From: an uncultured Prevotella sp.
GTDB lineage: Bacteria > Bacteroidota > Bacteroidia > Bacteroidales > Bacteroidaceae
Direction of reading: 5' to 3'
NCBI GenBank assembly: GCA_900315955.1
Contig: ONBC01000006.1
Span: forward strand, 1-58,831
Length of the DNA: 58,831 nt
Positions 46,301 to 54,702 of the stretch are shown piece by piece (the first letter of the stretch is position 1; each line of letters opens with the position of its first letter). The notes below the pieces were generated by a model that saw nothing but the letters and a program-made list of their open reading frames with translations, did no database searches and was not told the origin of the DNA. The translations under genes and the position numbers were made by a program.

Positions 46301-47039
46301 GGAGGCAGAGGTCGACGTGGTCAACGCGGCAAAGAAGCATATCGACGAGCTCGTGGCTGCGCACAAGATCAATCTTCCTAAAGGCGTGAGCTACCGCTTC
46401 GCCGGAAGTTATGAACAGCAGGTACATGCCGCCAAGCGACTGAGCATCGTCATCCCGATAGCTCTGCTGCTCATCTTGCTCATCCTCTATTTTCAGTTCA
46501 AGAGTATAACAGCCTCGCTCATCCATTTCTCGGGTGTCTTCGTCGCTTTTGCAGGTGGTTTCATCCTCATGTGGCTCTATGGTCAGCCTTGGTTCCTCAA
46601 CTTCTCCGTGGCCGGCATCAATCTTCGCGACATGTTTGGCATGGGCCAGATCAACCTCTCCGTCGCCGTGTGGGTGGGCTTCATCGCACTCTTCGGTGTA
46701 GCCACCGACGACGGTGTGCTCATGGGTACCTATATCCATCAGACATTCCAAAAACGTCATCCGCAGACGAAGGAAGGCATCCGTGAGGCGGTTGTCGAAG
46801 CAGGAAAGAAACGTGTGCGTGCCGCCTGCATGACGACGGCAACAACGCTGATCGCCCTCCTCCCCGTGCTCTCGTCTACGGGTAAAGGCTCCGACATCAT
46901 GGTGCCGATGAGCATCCCGACATTCGGCGGTATGCTGATCCAGACGATGACGATGTTCGTCGTGCCGGTGCTGCAATGCTGGTGGAGAGAAGGAGCACTC
47001 CGCAAAAACAGGGAAAACAATCGCATACAACCATCATAA
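43356..47039 (+). CDS. cusA: Heavy-metal efflux RND pump, CusA/CzcA family
   Basis: A 1227-aa inner-membrane protein, longer than E. coli CusA (1047 aa) because of added loops. Seen: N-terminal periplasmic entry (GVKTIRSSSMFGMSFIYIIF), transmembrane helices (VLICIIVVLILVLNLRASVV), RND motif SGIAIAIGVMVDVGVVFMEN, second-half FVAFAGGFILMWLY and GVATDDGVLMGTYI, and a conserved end EAGKKRVRAACMTTATTLIA. Known: HME-RND pumps use protons to export Cu(I)/Ag(I) or Zn/Co/Cd. The residues do not settle which metal. Stop is 3 bases before the TolC-like gene, so translation is probably coupled. Confidence 0.93.
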   Translation: MVNKIIGYFLRNRIISLFVLLAVILGGLATMPFDWGTDDIIPRDPVAVDAIPDIGDNQQIVSTDWMGHSPMDIQEQITYPLTTALLGIPGVKTIRSSSMFGMSFIYIIFNDNVEFYWSRSRILEKLNSLPAGLLPDGVRPTLGPDATALGQIYWYTLEGRDPKTGKPTGGWDPQELRTIQDYYVRYSLSSAEGVSEVASVGGFVKEYQVDLDPDAMRAYGLNLIQIMKAVKNSNIDVGAGTMEVNRAEYLIRGLGYVKKLSDLENAPITSSNGVPVRIKDVAKVSFGPADRRGGLDKEGQEAVGGVVVARNGSNPMQVINNVKDKIKEMESGMPEKVLPDGTHSKVTVVPFYDRTQLIKETIGTLESSLTHEVLICIIVVLILVLNLRASVVIATMLPLAVLCTFIVMKLCGVEANIVALSGIAIAIGVMVDVGVVFMENVVRHVQSDDRDPVTGEVVWPRGKALEDTILSAVSEVSSAVMTGMATTVISFLPVFAMQAQEGKMFHPLAFTKTFALLSALLLGLVILPTLAYWIFSLRMPQRWAMRLFRGKPAPKTVKIGRWQFKTNYLTVAVIVLFATYILTGHWMPLGPKNGMMLNMFFVLAIIGVVLALLWLMVIYYERILRWCLDNRWKFMLIPMLTLVAGAMIWKHTGSEFMPTLDEGTFMLMPTSMPHSGVEENLDLCRQLDMRVSAIPEVESAVGKWGRAESALDPAPIQMYEVTVNYRPEYMLDDDGQRARFKTDIHGRFLLKGGKTYDPAKEFRIIPRDSLIPSSHGEYLRQWRDNIHTEDDIWNEIEKASNLPGLTGSPKLQPIATRQVMLSTGMKAAMGLKVYGPDLESIEKAGLQMEKALKDLPQINRSSVYYDRAEGAPYIEITPDREKLGRYGIQLGDVQSVIETAVGGMDEGTTVEGRERFPIRVRYARELRDNPDALSSILVPAADGTQIPLGQVASIRFTPGASMISSENTFLVGYITFDKSDSKEAEVDVVNAAKKHIDELVAAHKINLPKGVSYRFAGSYEQQVHAAKRLSIVIPIALLLILLILYFQFKSITASLIHFSGVFVAFAGGFILMWLYGQPWFLNFSVAGINLRDMFGMGQINLSVAVWVGFIALFGVATDDGVLMGTYIHQTFQKRHPQTKEGIREAVVEAGKKRVRAACMTTATTLIALLPVLSSTGKGSDIMVPMSIPTFGGMLIQTMTMFVVPVLQCWWREGALRKNRENNRIQPS

Positions 47040-47042
47040 AAT

Positions 47043-48350
47043 ATGAGAACAGATAAAACTATATATACACGCTGCCGGCTGTTGCTGTTGATGTTCTTCG
47101 TCATCACGATAGGTGCCCAGGCTCAGCCCTCCGACAGCCTTGCGACTTACATCGCCGCCGCTATCCGCAACAATCCCGCGGTGATAGGCGGATACAACGC
47201 ATATAAGGCACAGGTGATGAGCGCGTGTGGCGCGGGATCACTCAACGACCCCACTATACAGGTGGGTGTCTTTCCGAAGAGCATGCAGCATGTCAACGGC
47301 AAGCAGATAGCGACGTTCACCATCATGCAGATGTTCCCGTGGTTCGGCACACTGAAGGCCGGGCGTGAGAACATGGAGTACAAGGCCGAGAGCGCCTATC
47401 AAAAGTTTCGTGCCAACGGCATAGCCCTGGCTTATGACGTGCAGAAGCAATGGTACGCCATGCTCGCCACACAAGAGAAGATCAAAGCTGTCAAGGGTAA
47501 GGTCAGCCTGCTCGAAGACATCAAGAAGCTCGCGCTGCTCACTTACAAGACGCAGAGCCGCATGCGCAACGCAAAGATGAGCGATCAGCTGAGATTAGAA
47601 GCCGAAGAGCAGAACCTCGAGGAACAGGTAGCAAGTCTCGAGGCAAAAGCAGCACTCCAGCGTCAGCAGTTCAACATCGTGATGCACCGCGATGCCAATG
47701 CACCGCTCGTCGTTCCCGACACCATTGCGCTGCGCGAGATGCCTTCCATCTCTTGGAACGACATCGAGGCTCAAGACCCTCTGCTGCAAAAGTCAGTGGC
47801 AGACGGCAAGGCTTTCGAGGCACAGGAGCGGCTCGCTACGAACATGGGTAAGCCGACGTTCAGCGTAGGACTACAGTACATGCTCAACGGCAAAGTGATG
47901 AACCCGAAGATGGAGAACATGAACGGCATGGATATGGTCATGCCGATGGTAACAGTCTCCGTGCCTATCTATCGGAGAAAGATCTACATGAGCAAGGAAG
48001 CGGCAAAGCTCAACAAGATCAGCACCGACTACGCTTACCAGAACCGTCAGGATGCGTTGAAAAGCGAATACCTGAGCATCGGGCAACGCGCCGAGGACGT
48101 GAAGCGAAAGGTAGAGCTCTACGATAAGGAAGTAAAGATCCTCGACCGCACGCTGAGCCTGATGAATACGGAATATGCCACAGGATCAACCTCACTTACC
48201 GATATTCTTGAGACCAACCGTCAATATATCGACTATGCGCTGAAGAAGGCAGAGGCTTATGCTGACTACAACACGCTCGTTGCGGAATATGAGAAGATGG
48301 CAAGTCGATACGATTATGCCACACGTGCTGAGAATCCGCGAAAGAAATAA
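47043..48350 (+). CDS. TolC-family outer-membrane channel (CusC-like)
   Basis: A 435-aa protein. Seen: N-terminal signal (LLLLMFFVITIGAQAQPSDS), two long helical repeats of the outer-membrane efflux protein fold (ALAYDVQKQWYAMLATQEKI, MRNAKMSDQLRLEAEEQNLE, LNKISTDYAYQNRQDALKSE, TGSTSLTDILETNRQYIDYA). Known: forms the exit duct for the RND pump. Between cusA and the adaptor gene, 3 and 15 bases away. Confidence 0.9.
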   Translation: MRTDKTIYTRCRLLLLMFFVITIGAQAQPSDSLATYIAAAIRNNPAVIGGYNAYKAQVMSACGAGSLNDPTIQVGVFPKSMQHVNGKQIATFTIMQMFPWFGTLKAGRENMEYKAESAYQKFRANGIALAYDVQKQWYAMLATQEKIKAVKGKVSLLEDIKKLALLTYKTQSRMRNAKMSDQLRLEAEEQNLEEQVASLEAKAALQRQQFNIVMHRDANAPLVVPDTIALREMPSISWNDIEAQDPLLQKSVADGKAFEAQERLATNMGKPTFSVGLQYMLNGKVMNPKMENMNGMDMVMPMVTVSVPIYRRKIYMSKEAAKLNKISTDYAYQNRQDALKSEYLSIGQRAEDVKRKVELYDKEVKILDRTLSLMNTEYATGSTSLTDILETNRQYIDYALKKAEAYADYNTLVAEYEKMASRYDYATRAENPRKK

Positions 48351-48365
48351 CAAAAGGACAATATC

Positions 48366-49631
48366 ATGAACAAGATAAAAGATTTCATCATACGCCACAA
48401 GATGACCTTAGTCGTCCTCTTCGGCCTGGCATTAGGCATCGGCATCGGTTATGTGGCATTCCACAAAGGTGGCAGCGGGGCAACCGCCTCGTCTGAGAAT
48501 AAAAAGACCATCTGGACCTGCTCCATGGATCCACAAGTACGTCAGGATCATCCGGGCAAATGCCCGATCTGCGGCATGGATCTCATTCCGCTGACCGATG
48601 ACAGTAAATCATCTGATTCAGGTATGGAAATGGATCCCAACGACATCATGCTCAGCGATGAGGCCATGGCCTTGGCCAATGTACAGACTGAAACCGTGGG
48701 CACCGGAGCCACAGCCAAGGAGATCCGCCTCTTTGGAAAGATTCAGCCCGACGAACGCTTAGAGCAGGTACAGAGCGCTTATGTCGACGGTCGTGTAGAG
48801 AAGCTCTTCATCAATGCTGTCGGCGACCGCGTAGGCAAAGGACAGACGTTGGCCGTCATCTATTCGCCTGCCCTCTACGCCGCAGAACAAGAGCTCGTCG
48901 AGGCTCTCGCCTACCCCATGGCTGCCCAACGCAAAGCGCTTGTAGAAGCAGCCGTGGAGAAGCTCGAATTGCTGCAGATTGACCGTGCGCAGATAAACCG
49001 CGTCATACGCACGAAGAAAGCATCGCCTTATGTCTCACTGAAAGCAAATACAAGCGGAACTGTTGTGGACAAGCAGGTGGAACCCGGCGACTACGTCAAG
49101 CAAGGACAGCCGATGTTGAAGATCGCGAACCTCAGCACGGTCTGGGCTATGTTCCAGGCTTATGAGAGTGATCTGCCCTTTGTCAAGGTGGGATCCACGA
49201 TACGCTTCACGACCGAGAGCATGCCCGGCCGTTCCTTCACGGGCAGGGTGAGTTTCGTAGACCCTGTGCTTGACGACAAAAGCCGCACGGCAGGGGTACG
49301 TGTAGTGATGAGCAACCCCGGCGGCATCTTCAAACCACAGATGATCATCTCCGGCTATGCCATAGCAAGTATGAAAGGCTATGAGGACGACATCGTCGTG
49401 CCTAAGTCTGCCGTGCTGTGGACGGGCAAGCGCTCGGTGGTCTATGTAAAGGATGAGAGCGTATCGATGCCTGCGTTCCAGATGCGTGAGGTGACGCTCG
49501 GCTCCAGCCTTCCCGATGCTTATGTGGTAACCGACGGTTTGGCTGAAGGTGAGACGATCGTCACCAACGGCACCTTCGCCGTGGACGCTTCAGCTCAGTT
49601 GGCGGGGAAGAAGAGCATGATGAACAGGTAG
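48366..49631 (+). CDS. cusB: RND periplasmic adaptor with heavy-metal-binding domain (CusB-like)
   Basis: A 421-aa protein. Seen: N-terminal membrane anchor (LVVLFGLALGIGIGYVAFHK), a heavy-metal-binding (YHS-like) module TCSMDPQVRQDHPGKCPICG at about 45-75, a biotinyl-lipoyl/hairpin region (VEKLFINAVGDRVGKGQTLA), barrel SGTVVDKQVEPGDYVKQGQP, and VVPKSAVLWTGKRSVVYVKD. Known: links the RND pump to the TolC channel and hands metal over. Order cusA-tolC-cusB is complete here. A strong terminator follows. Confidence 0.92.
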   Translation: MNKIKDFIIRHKMTLVVLFGLALGIGIGYVAFHKGGSGATASSENKKTIWTCSMDPQVRQDHPGKCPICGMDLIPLTDDSKSSDSGMEMDPNDIMLSDEAMALANVQTETVGTGATAKEIRLFGKIQPDERLEQVQSAYVDGRVEKLFINAVGDRVGKGQTLAVIYSPALYAAEQELVEALAYPMAAQRKALVEAAVEKLELLQIDRAQINRVIRTKKASPYVSLKANTSGTVVDKQVEPGDYVKQGQPMLKIANLSTVWAMFQAYESDLPFVKVGSTIRFTTESMPGRSFTGRVSFVDPVLDDKSRTAGVRVVMSNPGGIFKPQMIISGYAIASMKGYEDDIVVPKSAVLWTGKRSVVYVKDESVSMPAFQMREVTLGSSLPDAYVVTDGLAEGETIVTNGTFAVDASAQLAGKKSMMNR

Positions 49632-49704
49632 GAGTTGCGGGGGGGCTGCCACTATATGACCGACTCCACAACACCCAATGTAATGACAACTTAAAACAAT
49701 AATA

Positions 49705-49750
49705 AAACGGGCGGCATTCGCAAGTGAATGTCGCCCGTTTGTTTGTTACC
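49705..49750 (+). terminator. Terminator of the cus operon
   Basis: AAACGGGCGGCATTC (49705-49719) pairs with GAATGTCGCCCGTTT (49726-49740) over 15 bases with one G-T pair, followed by GTTTGTTACC. Confidence 0.85.
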
Positions 49751-49790
49751 TATTATTAAATAATGCAACTGAATCTTTCAGAACACAACC

Positions 49791-50102
49791 TTAGCGCTTA
49801 TCGATGACTCCATACTTAATCCACTCTTCTTGTGGATAATTATTACGAACCACATTTTTCGTTCTAATGTACATTTCCTTGCACTGAGCAAGAATACGGT
49901 TGGTACGCTTAACCTGTTCGGAGAGATGCTTGCGAAGTACCTCTGTATCCTCGGAATTCTTATGTAACTCATTGAGTTGATTAGACATAGCATACAATTC
50001 CTCAAGGGATATTCCCTTATCGTGCACATCATCAATCTGGGCCTTCAGAGCGTTGATAAGACGTGTACTTTTTTCTACTTGCAAATCAATTGTCTTAGAC
50101 AT
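49791..50102 (-). CDS. Small coiled-coil hypothetical protein
   Basis: About 103 aa from ATG 50102 (MSKTIDLQVEKSTRLINALK). Seen: almost entirely helical and charged, with heptad-like spacing (LIEALKAQIDDVHDKGISL-type here LINALKAQIDDVHDKGISLE, LNELHKNSEDTEVLRKHLSE, VKRTNRILAQCKEMYIRTK), ending in a more basic region YPQEEWIKYGVIDKR. Not assigned to a family. An earlier in-frame ATG at 50147 lies in a poorer context. Convergent with the cus operon. Confidence 0.55.
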   Translation of the reverse strand: MSKTIDLQVEKSTRLINALKAQIDDVHDKGISLEELYAMSNQLNELHKNSEDTEVLRKHLSEQVKRTNRILAQCKEMYIRTKNVVRNNYPQEEWIKYGVIDKR

Positions 50103-50371
50103 AGAATATAGTTTTAGTTGCTTTAATGATATAGCAAAGTTAGTCATTTTTTTCGAGAAACGGAACGCTCAGAACATGAAAAATTAAGCATTATTAAGCC
50201 TCTAACGCATGCGTATATGACCTAACCTTAATGATGATTCTGCCATTAAACTAAAGCCGTTGAAAGCATGCCTATCGCGTCAACTTATGCCTTGACAGAA
50301 TGCATCATCAATTTGTCAAGCGAAAGAAAAATAAAAACAGGAAAGGTGTATCACAAGCAAAAATATTTCCT

Positions 50372-50379
50372 TAACTTTG
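50372..50379 (+). promoter_or_regulatory. sdaA -7 box, 4 bases before the start codon
   Basis: TAACTTTG is followed by CGGC and ATG 50384. If this box is used, the mRNA would be leaderless or nearly so. Confidence 0.6.
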
Positions 50380-50383
50380 CGGC

Positions 50384-51577
50384 ATGAAATCATTGAAAGA
50401 GATATACCGCATTGGAAAAGGACCGTCGTCGAGCCATACCATGGGCCCACAGAAGGCGGCACAGATATACTTGCAGGCTCATCCGACTGTCACTGATTTT
50501 CACGTGACGCTCTATGGCAGTCTCGCCGCAACAGGCAGAGGCCACATGACGGATGTAGCCATTGAGGAAGTGCTGGGACGGGCAGGGCACGTCGATATCG
50601 AATGGAAACCGGATGTCTTTCTGCCTTTCCATCCCAATGGTCTGAAGATCAACGACTGGATCGTTTACTCCGTCGGAGGCGGCGCCCTCTCTGAAGGCAA
50701 CCACCCCTCAGGATTACTTCCCGTAAGCCGGGAGGTCTATGACCTACACTATCTCGCTGACATCAAAAACTGGTGTGAAGACCATGGTTGTGCCTACTGG
50801 GAGTATGTGAAACGCTGCGAGCAACCCGACATCTGGGACTATCTGCTCACGGTGTGGCATGCCATGCAGGAGAGCGTGGAGCGCGGGGTCAACCACGAGG
50901 GACGGCTCCCCGGTCCATTGAACCTCCAGCGCAAGGCTCCTACTTATTTCGTCAAAGCCAAAGGCTATAAGCCAAACCTTCAGACTCGCGGACTGGTCTA
51001 CGCCTACGCCCTCGCCGTGAGCGAAGAGAACGCCTCGGGCGGGACCATCGTCACGGCACCGACCTGCGGCAGCTGCGGTGTCATGCCCGGGGTGCTCTAT
51101 CACCTCGCCAAAGGCCACGGCTTCTCCGACGAGAAGATCCTACACGCCCTCGCCACGGCAGGCCTCATCGGCAACATCGTCAAGGAGAATGCCTCTATCT
51201 CGGGGGCCGACGTGGGGTGCCAGGGAGAGGTCGGTGTGGCTTGTGCCATGGCCTCAGCAGCCGCCTGCCAACTCTTCGGCGGCTCGCCCTCGCAGATCGA
51301 ATATGCAGCGGAGATGGGACTGGAGCACCACCTCGGCATGACCTGTGACCCCGTGTGCGGACTGGTTCAGATCCCGTGTATCGAGCGCAATGCCTTTGCG
51401 GCTACGCGCGCCCTCGACTGTAACCTCTACGCCTCGTTCTCCGACGGTAAGCACCGCGTGAGCTTCGACCGTGTGGTGGAAGTGATGAAACAGACCGGTC
51501 ACGATCTGCCCTCACTCTATAAGGAGACGGGAGAAGGCGGACTGGCAAAGGTGGCAAGTCCGGAAGCTAATAAATAA
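50384..51577 (+). CDS. sdaA: L-serine dehydratase (iron-sulfur)
   Basis: Deaminates L-serine to pyruvate and ammonia. Seen, 397 aa, single-chain type: N-terminal beta domain (IYRIGKGPSSSHTMGPQKAA, YGSLAATGRGHMTD), then catalytic domain (GGTIVTAPTCGSCGVMPGVL), Fe-S ligands in DVGCQGEVGVACAM and MTCDPVCGLVQIPCIERNAF. The 4Fe-4S cluster is oxygen-sensitive, which fits an anaerobe. A small lipoprotein gene follows 5 bases later. Confidence 0.95.
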   Translation: MKSLKEIYRIGKGPSSSHTMGPQKAAQIYLQAHPTVTDFHVTLYGSLAATGRGHMTDVAIEEVLGRAGHVDIEWKPDVFLPFHPNGLKINDWIVYSVGGGALSEGNHPSGLLPVSREVYDLHYLADIKNWCEDHGCAYWEYVKRCEQPDIWDYLLTVWHAMQESVERGVNHEGRLPGPLNLQRKAPTYFVKAKGYKPNLQTRGLVYAYALAVSEENASGGTIVTAPTCGSCGVMPGVLYHLAKGHGFSDEKILHALATAGLIGNIVKENASISGADVGCQGEVGVACAMASAAACQLFGGSPSQIEYAAEMGLEHHLGMTCDPVCGLVQIPCIERNAFAATRALDCNLYASFSDGKHRVSFDRVVEVMKQTGHDLPSLYKETGEGGLAKVASPEANK

Positions 51578-51582
51578 TAATA

Positions 51583-51984
51583 ATGAGAAAACTGTCAATT
51601 ATTCTATTGATAATGATTATCGTCGGAGCTTCGGTGGTCTCCTCCTGTAAGATGGCACCGAAGCAGGATCCGGGCGACACTGTGGCAGCCTCTGTCTTTG
51701 CACCGATCGACACGGTAGCGCTCCACCGCAAGCAACGGGCTGAGAAAGCACGGCTGGCGAACGCCAAGGACAGTATCGGCATTTACTACATAGGACCAGG
51801 CAGTACGGACAAGAAGATTCAGCTCATCAGCTACCCTTCCCAGCGCGACACGCTCCTCTACAGCAAGGCACGCCACATGAAGCGGAGCGGCAGTACGGAT
51901 ATCGGTCATGTCGTCCGCGTAAAGTTCTATGTATCAAAGGGTGATTCTTTGGTGCAAGGTTTGGAAGAAATAAAGAAACAATAA
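51583..51984 (+). CDS. Small hypothetical lipoprotein
   Basis: A 133-aa protein. Seen: signal and lipobox MRKLSIILLIMIIVGASVVS then SCK (Cys22), then a short mixed region with a basic helix (TVALHRKQRAEKARLANAKD) and beta-strand-like stretches (KIQLISYPSQRDTLLYSKAR, HVVRVKFYVSKGDSLVQGLE). Not recognised. Possibly co-transcribed with sdaA (5-base gap). A stem-loop follows. Confidence 0.6.
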   Translation: MRKLSIILLIMIIVGASVVSSCKMAPKQDPGDTVAASVFAPIDTVALHRKQRAEKARLANAKDSIGIYYIGPGSTDKKIQLISYPSQRDTLLYSKARHMKRSGSTDIGHVVRVKFYVSKGDSLVQGLEEIKKQ

Positions 51985-51992
51985 TTTCCGAG

Positions 51993-52010
51993 CCTCTCCC
52001 AAGGGAGAGG
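51993..52010. terminator. Hairpin after the small lipoprotein gene
   Basis: CCTCTCCC-AA-GGGAGAGG is an 8-bp stem in the gap between converging genes. It is followed by TTCACACTTAA rather than a strong U-run. Confidence 0.6.
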
Positions 52011-52021
52011 TTCACACTTAA

Positions 52022-52049
52022 CTATTTCATGCTGTTCAGCATGAAATAG
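52022..52049. terminator. Perfect 13-bp hairpin overlapping the helicase stop codon
   Basis: CTATTTCATGCTG (52022-52034) and CAGCATGAAATAG (52037-52049) pair perfectly around TT. It lies inside the last nine codons and stop of the minus-strand helicase gene. Confidence 0.7.
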
Positions 52050-54286
52050 GCCTCCTCCTTCTTGATGTCTTTGGGACACTTGGCAAGGATATCGTCTACC
52101 GGCGCATGCTCCTCTAACTGCGAGAGCGCATGGCGGAGGACACGCACATGCTCTGCGGGGATCACCTTGTCCGCCGTCAGCTTACCCGCTTTTACTGCCA
52201 CGGCGAGGTGTCCCAGGATCGTGCTGGCTGCCAACTCCCGCTGTTGGGCGATCTGCTCGATCGATTGTCCCTGGTTGAACATCGTCAGGGACAGTTCTGC
52301 CGACTCACCTTTCTTCTGCGTCTTTTTAGGCTCCTTCTGTGCCTTTTCCGGACGCGTCTTTCGCGCGTCCGAAGTCTTTTGTGAACCGTTAGCCTGCCCC
52401 ATCTGCGGATTGTCATAGGGATTATCCGATGTCCGGCGCGTCCGAAGGCGTGTCTGTCTTCCCGCCGGATCAATGATATCCATGGCATCGACAAGCGCCT
52501 CCTGCTTGTTCTGCAGATAGGCGGCTACTGTGAACGGGACCTCCGCCATGGCATCCAGCATCTTCTCCTTGGAGAGATATTGCAGATAGAAGTCCTTGAA
52601 GCGTTCGTCAAGCTGCTCCATGCCCATCTTGTTTTTTCCGTTCACCATCTTCGTCTTGTCGAGGAGGTCGGGAATCAGTTCCTTCAGAGCCGCTGCAAAA
52701 TAGTCGGCAGAGCGTTGCACACGCAGAAGGAAAGCCTCACTGTGGAGCTCTTCAGCAGGTGACTGACGAATGATGTTGAGCCATTTATAAGCCACATCCA
52801 TGACCTTCTTCTTCACGTTCTCCATCACCGTACGGTGATAGTCACACAGGCGCGGGAAGGCACGGAAGAACTCGACCATCGTGCGGTTGAGCATCTGCTC
52901 GGAGCCATAGAGAAGGTTGAAGTTGAACATATCGAGCAACTGCTCTTTGAAATAAGCGTCTTTGAGCGCCGGGAGCGCCTGGATGCTCTCCTCGGCCATC
53001 TGCTGCTGATGAGAGATATAATCGGTCACACGCGGGTCGTTGAAGATACTGCTTACGCCGATGCGTGAGGCGAGCACCATACCCTCCAAACTCTTGCAGC
53101 GGCTCAACGCCACATAGACCTGGCCCGAGGCGAAGGAGAAGCCGGCGTCGATGATGGCATGCTCAAAGGTCAGACCCTGACTCTTGTGGATCGTGATGGC
53201 CCATGCCAAACGCAGCGGATACTGGGTGAACGTGCCGGCAACCTGGGGCTCAATGGTCTTCTTCTCGGGGTTGATGGCGTATTTCGTATTCTCCCAGATA
53301 TCCTGCTGCACATCAATCGTATAGGCGTCGTCCGGACATTTCACGGTGATCGACTTCTCGCTGATCGCCACGACATGGCCGATCTTACCATTATAATATT
53401 CGTGTTTGGCAGAGGTATCGTTTTTGATAAACATCACCTGCGCGCCCTCTTTCAACACCAGATTAAGATCGGCAGGATAGTTGGCTTGCGGGAAGTCGCC
53501 TTTTATCGTAGCCGTAAACGTGTAGCGCTTGCCCGGGAGCTTCAGCAGTTCGTTCTCGTTGTAACTGTCTGCCAACCGGTTGTGGGTCGTAAGGCGGATA
53601 TAGCCGTCCTCCGCCTTGGGGATAAAAGCGGGCGCATAACGGTCGTTGAGCCGGTTCATGTCCTCGCTTGTCGGATGGCCGTCGCGCACATGATTGAGGA
53701 CATTAATAAAGGCAGGGTCTTGCTGACGGTAGACGTGGGTGAGCTGGATGGTGACGTAATTGATCTGCCGCAGCGCCTTGCTGCCGAAGAAATAAGGAGT
53801 GTCATAATAACGCCCGAGCACCTCCTCGTCCTGAGGCGTCACCACGGGCGTGAGCTGCTGCAAGTCGCCTATCATGAGCAGCTGCACACCCCCGAAAGGC
53901 TGCGTACGGTCACGGAAACGACGGAGCACGGTGTCGACGGCATCGAGGAGGTCGGCACGCACCATACTGATCTCATCGATGACAAGCATGTCAAGGGAGG
54001 CGATGATGCGTCGTTTGGCTTTGGAGAAGTCGTAGCGGTCGCGGATCGTCGCACCGGGGATGTAAGGCGTGGGAGGCAGCTGAAAGAAGGAATGGATCGT
54101 CACGCCACCGGCATTGATAGCCGCCACACCCGTCGGGGCCACAACGATCATCCGCTTCGATGACTTCTCCTTGACGGTCCTGAGAAACGTGGTCTTACCC
54201 GTTCCTGCCTTGCCCGTGAGGAAGATGCTGGTGCCCGTATGCTCCACAAACTCCCAGGCCTCTCGCAGTTCTTTATTTGTCTCCAT
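52022..54286 (-). CDS. Pif1/RecD-like helicase with C-terminal HTH
   Basis: A 754-aa protein. Seen: Walker A GKAGTGKT (residues 25-32), APTGVAAINAGGVTIHSFF, Walker B LVIDEISMVRADLL, motif III GDLQQLTPV, the UvrD/RecD-type C-terminal motif AWAITIHKSQGLTFEHAIID then YVALSRCKSLEGM, a lysine-rich linker (about residues 630-665), and a C-terminal HTH_40/helicase-associated domain (LTMFNQGQSIEQIAQQRELA). Known: Pif1-like SF1B helicases remove secondary structure and unwind DNA 5' to 3'. Common in Bacteroidota as a housekeeping gene. Confidence 0.9.
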   Translation of the reverse strand: METNKELREAWEFVEHTGTSIFLTGKAGTGKTTFLRTVKEKSSKRMIVVAPTGVAAINAGGVTIHSFFQLPPTPYIPGATIRDRYDFSKAKRRIIASLDMLVIDEISMVRADLLDAVDTVLRRFRDRTQPFGGVQLLMIGDLQQLTPVVTPQDEEVLGRYYDTPYFFGSKALRQINYVTIQLTHVYRQQDPAFINVLNHVRDGHPTSEDMNRLNDRYAPAFIPKAEDGYIRLTTHNRLADSYNENELLKLPGKRYTFTATIKGDFPQANYPADLNLVLKEGAQVMFIKNDTSAKHEYYNGKIGHVVAISEKSITVKCPDDAYTIDVQQDIWENTKYAINPEKKTIEPQVAGTFTQYPLRLAWAITIHKSQGLTFEHAIIDAGFSFASGQVYVALSRCKSLEGMVLASRIGVSSIFNDPRVTDYISHQQQMAEESIQALPALKDAYFKEQLLDMFNFNLLYGSEQMLNRTMVEFFRAFPRLCDYHRTVMENVKKKVMDVAYKWLNIIRQSPAEELHSEAFLLRVQRSADYFAAALKELIPDLLDKTKMVNGKNKMGMEQLDERFKDFYLQYLSKEKMLDAMAEVPFTVAAYLQNKQEALVDAMDIIDPAGRQTRLRTRRTSDNPYDNPQMGQANGSQKTSDARKTRPEKAQKEPKKTQKKGESAELSLTMFNQGQSIEQIAQQRELAASTILGHLAVAVKAGKLTADKVIPAEHVRVLRHALSQLEEHAPVDDILAKCPKDIKKEEAYFMLNSMK

Positions 54287-54404
54287 CGCTTTTTAGATTA
54301 TATAGCTACAAAATTAACACAAAAACGACAAAAAACAATCATATTGCAAGATATTTTTCAGCCATCATCTGTGGAATCGACAGGAAGTCTCCATCGTCAC
54401 ACGC

Positions 54405-54513
54405 TTATCCGCGTGTCTGGCGCCTGTATTCCAGCGGACTGCATCCCAAATGGTCCTTGACATATTTGCCAAAGAAACTGGTGTTGGGGAAACCGAGCAG
54501 AAAACTGATTTCC
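54405..54513 (-). pseudogene. 3' fragment of an AraC-family regulator
   Basis: The minus strand reads EISFLLGFPNTSFFGKYVKD then HLGCSPLEYRRQTRG and a stop. This is the second helix-turn-helix of AraC-type DNA-binding domains (as in hybrid regulators). Upstream, residues RLRKK precede it and the family similarity ends at about 54513, near the start of the RND fragment. Confidence 0.75.
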
Positions 54514-54528
54514 TTCTTTCTCAACCTC

Positions 54529-54702
54529 ATGCAGAAATATTTCGACCGGCTCATCGACTTCTGTTTCCGCCACCCTTACGGAGTGATGGGGGTGGCTGTC
54601 GTGTCGGTGGTGGCGGGCATGGGCCTCATCACCATCCTTCCACAAAAGATGATGCCTACAAGCAGCTTGTGCTGGCCAAGAAAAACATTGAGCAGAGCGT
54701 AG
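54529..54702 (+). pseudogene. 5' fragment of an RND-type transporter gene
   Basis: ATG 54529 reads MQKYFDRLIDFCFRHPYGVM then GVAVVSVVAGMGLITILP. This looks like the start of an RND pump (cytoplasmic helix FFxxLxxFxxRH, then the first membrane helix). After ILPQKMMP similarity ends and the frame stops at 54702. Full-length relatives are about 1000 aa, so it is a fragment. The assignment rests on about 45 residues. Confidence 0.45.

Noticed and set aside
50148-50383. tRNA or small RNA gene before sdaA
   Set aside because: No cloverleaf, T-loop GGTTCRA or strong structure was found; only the promoter box is supported.
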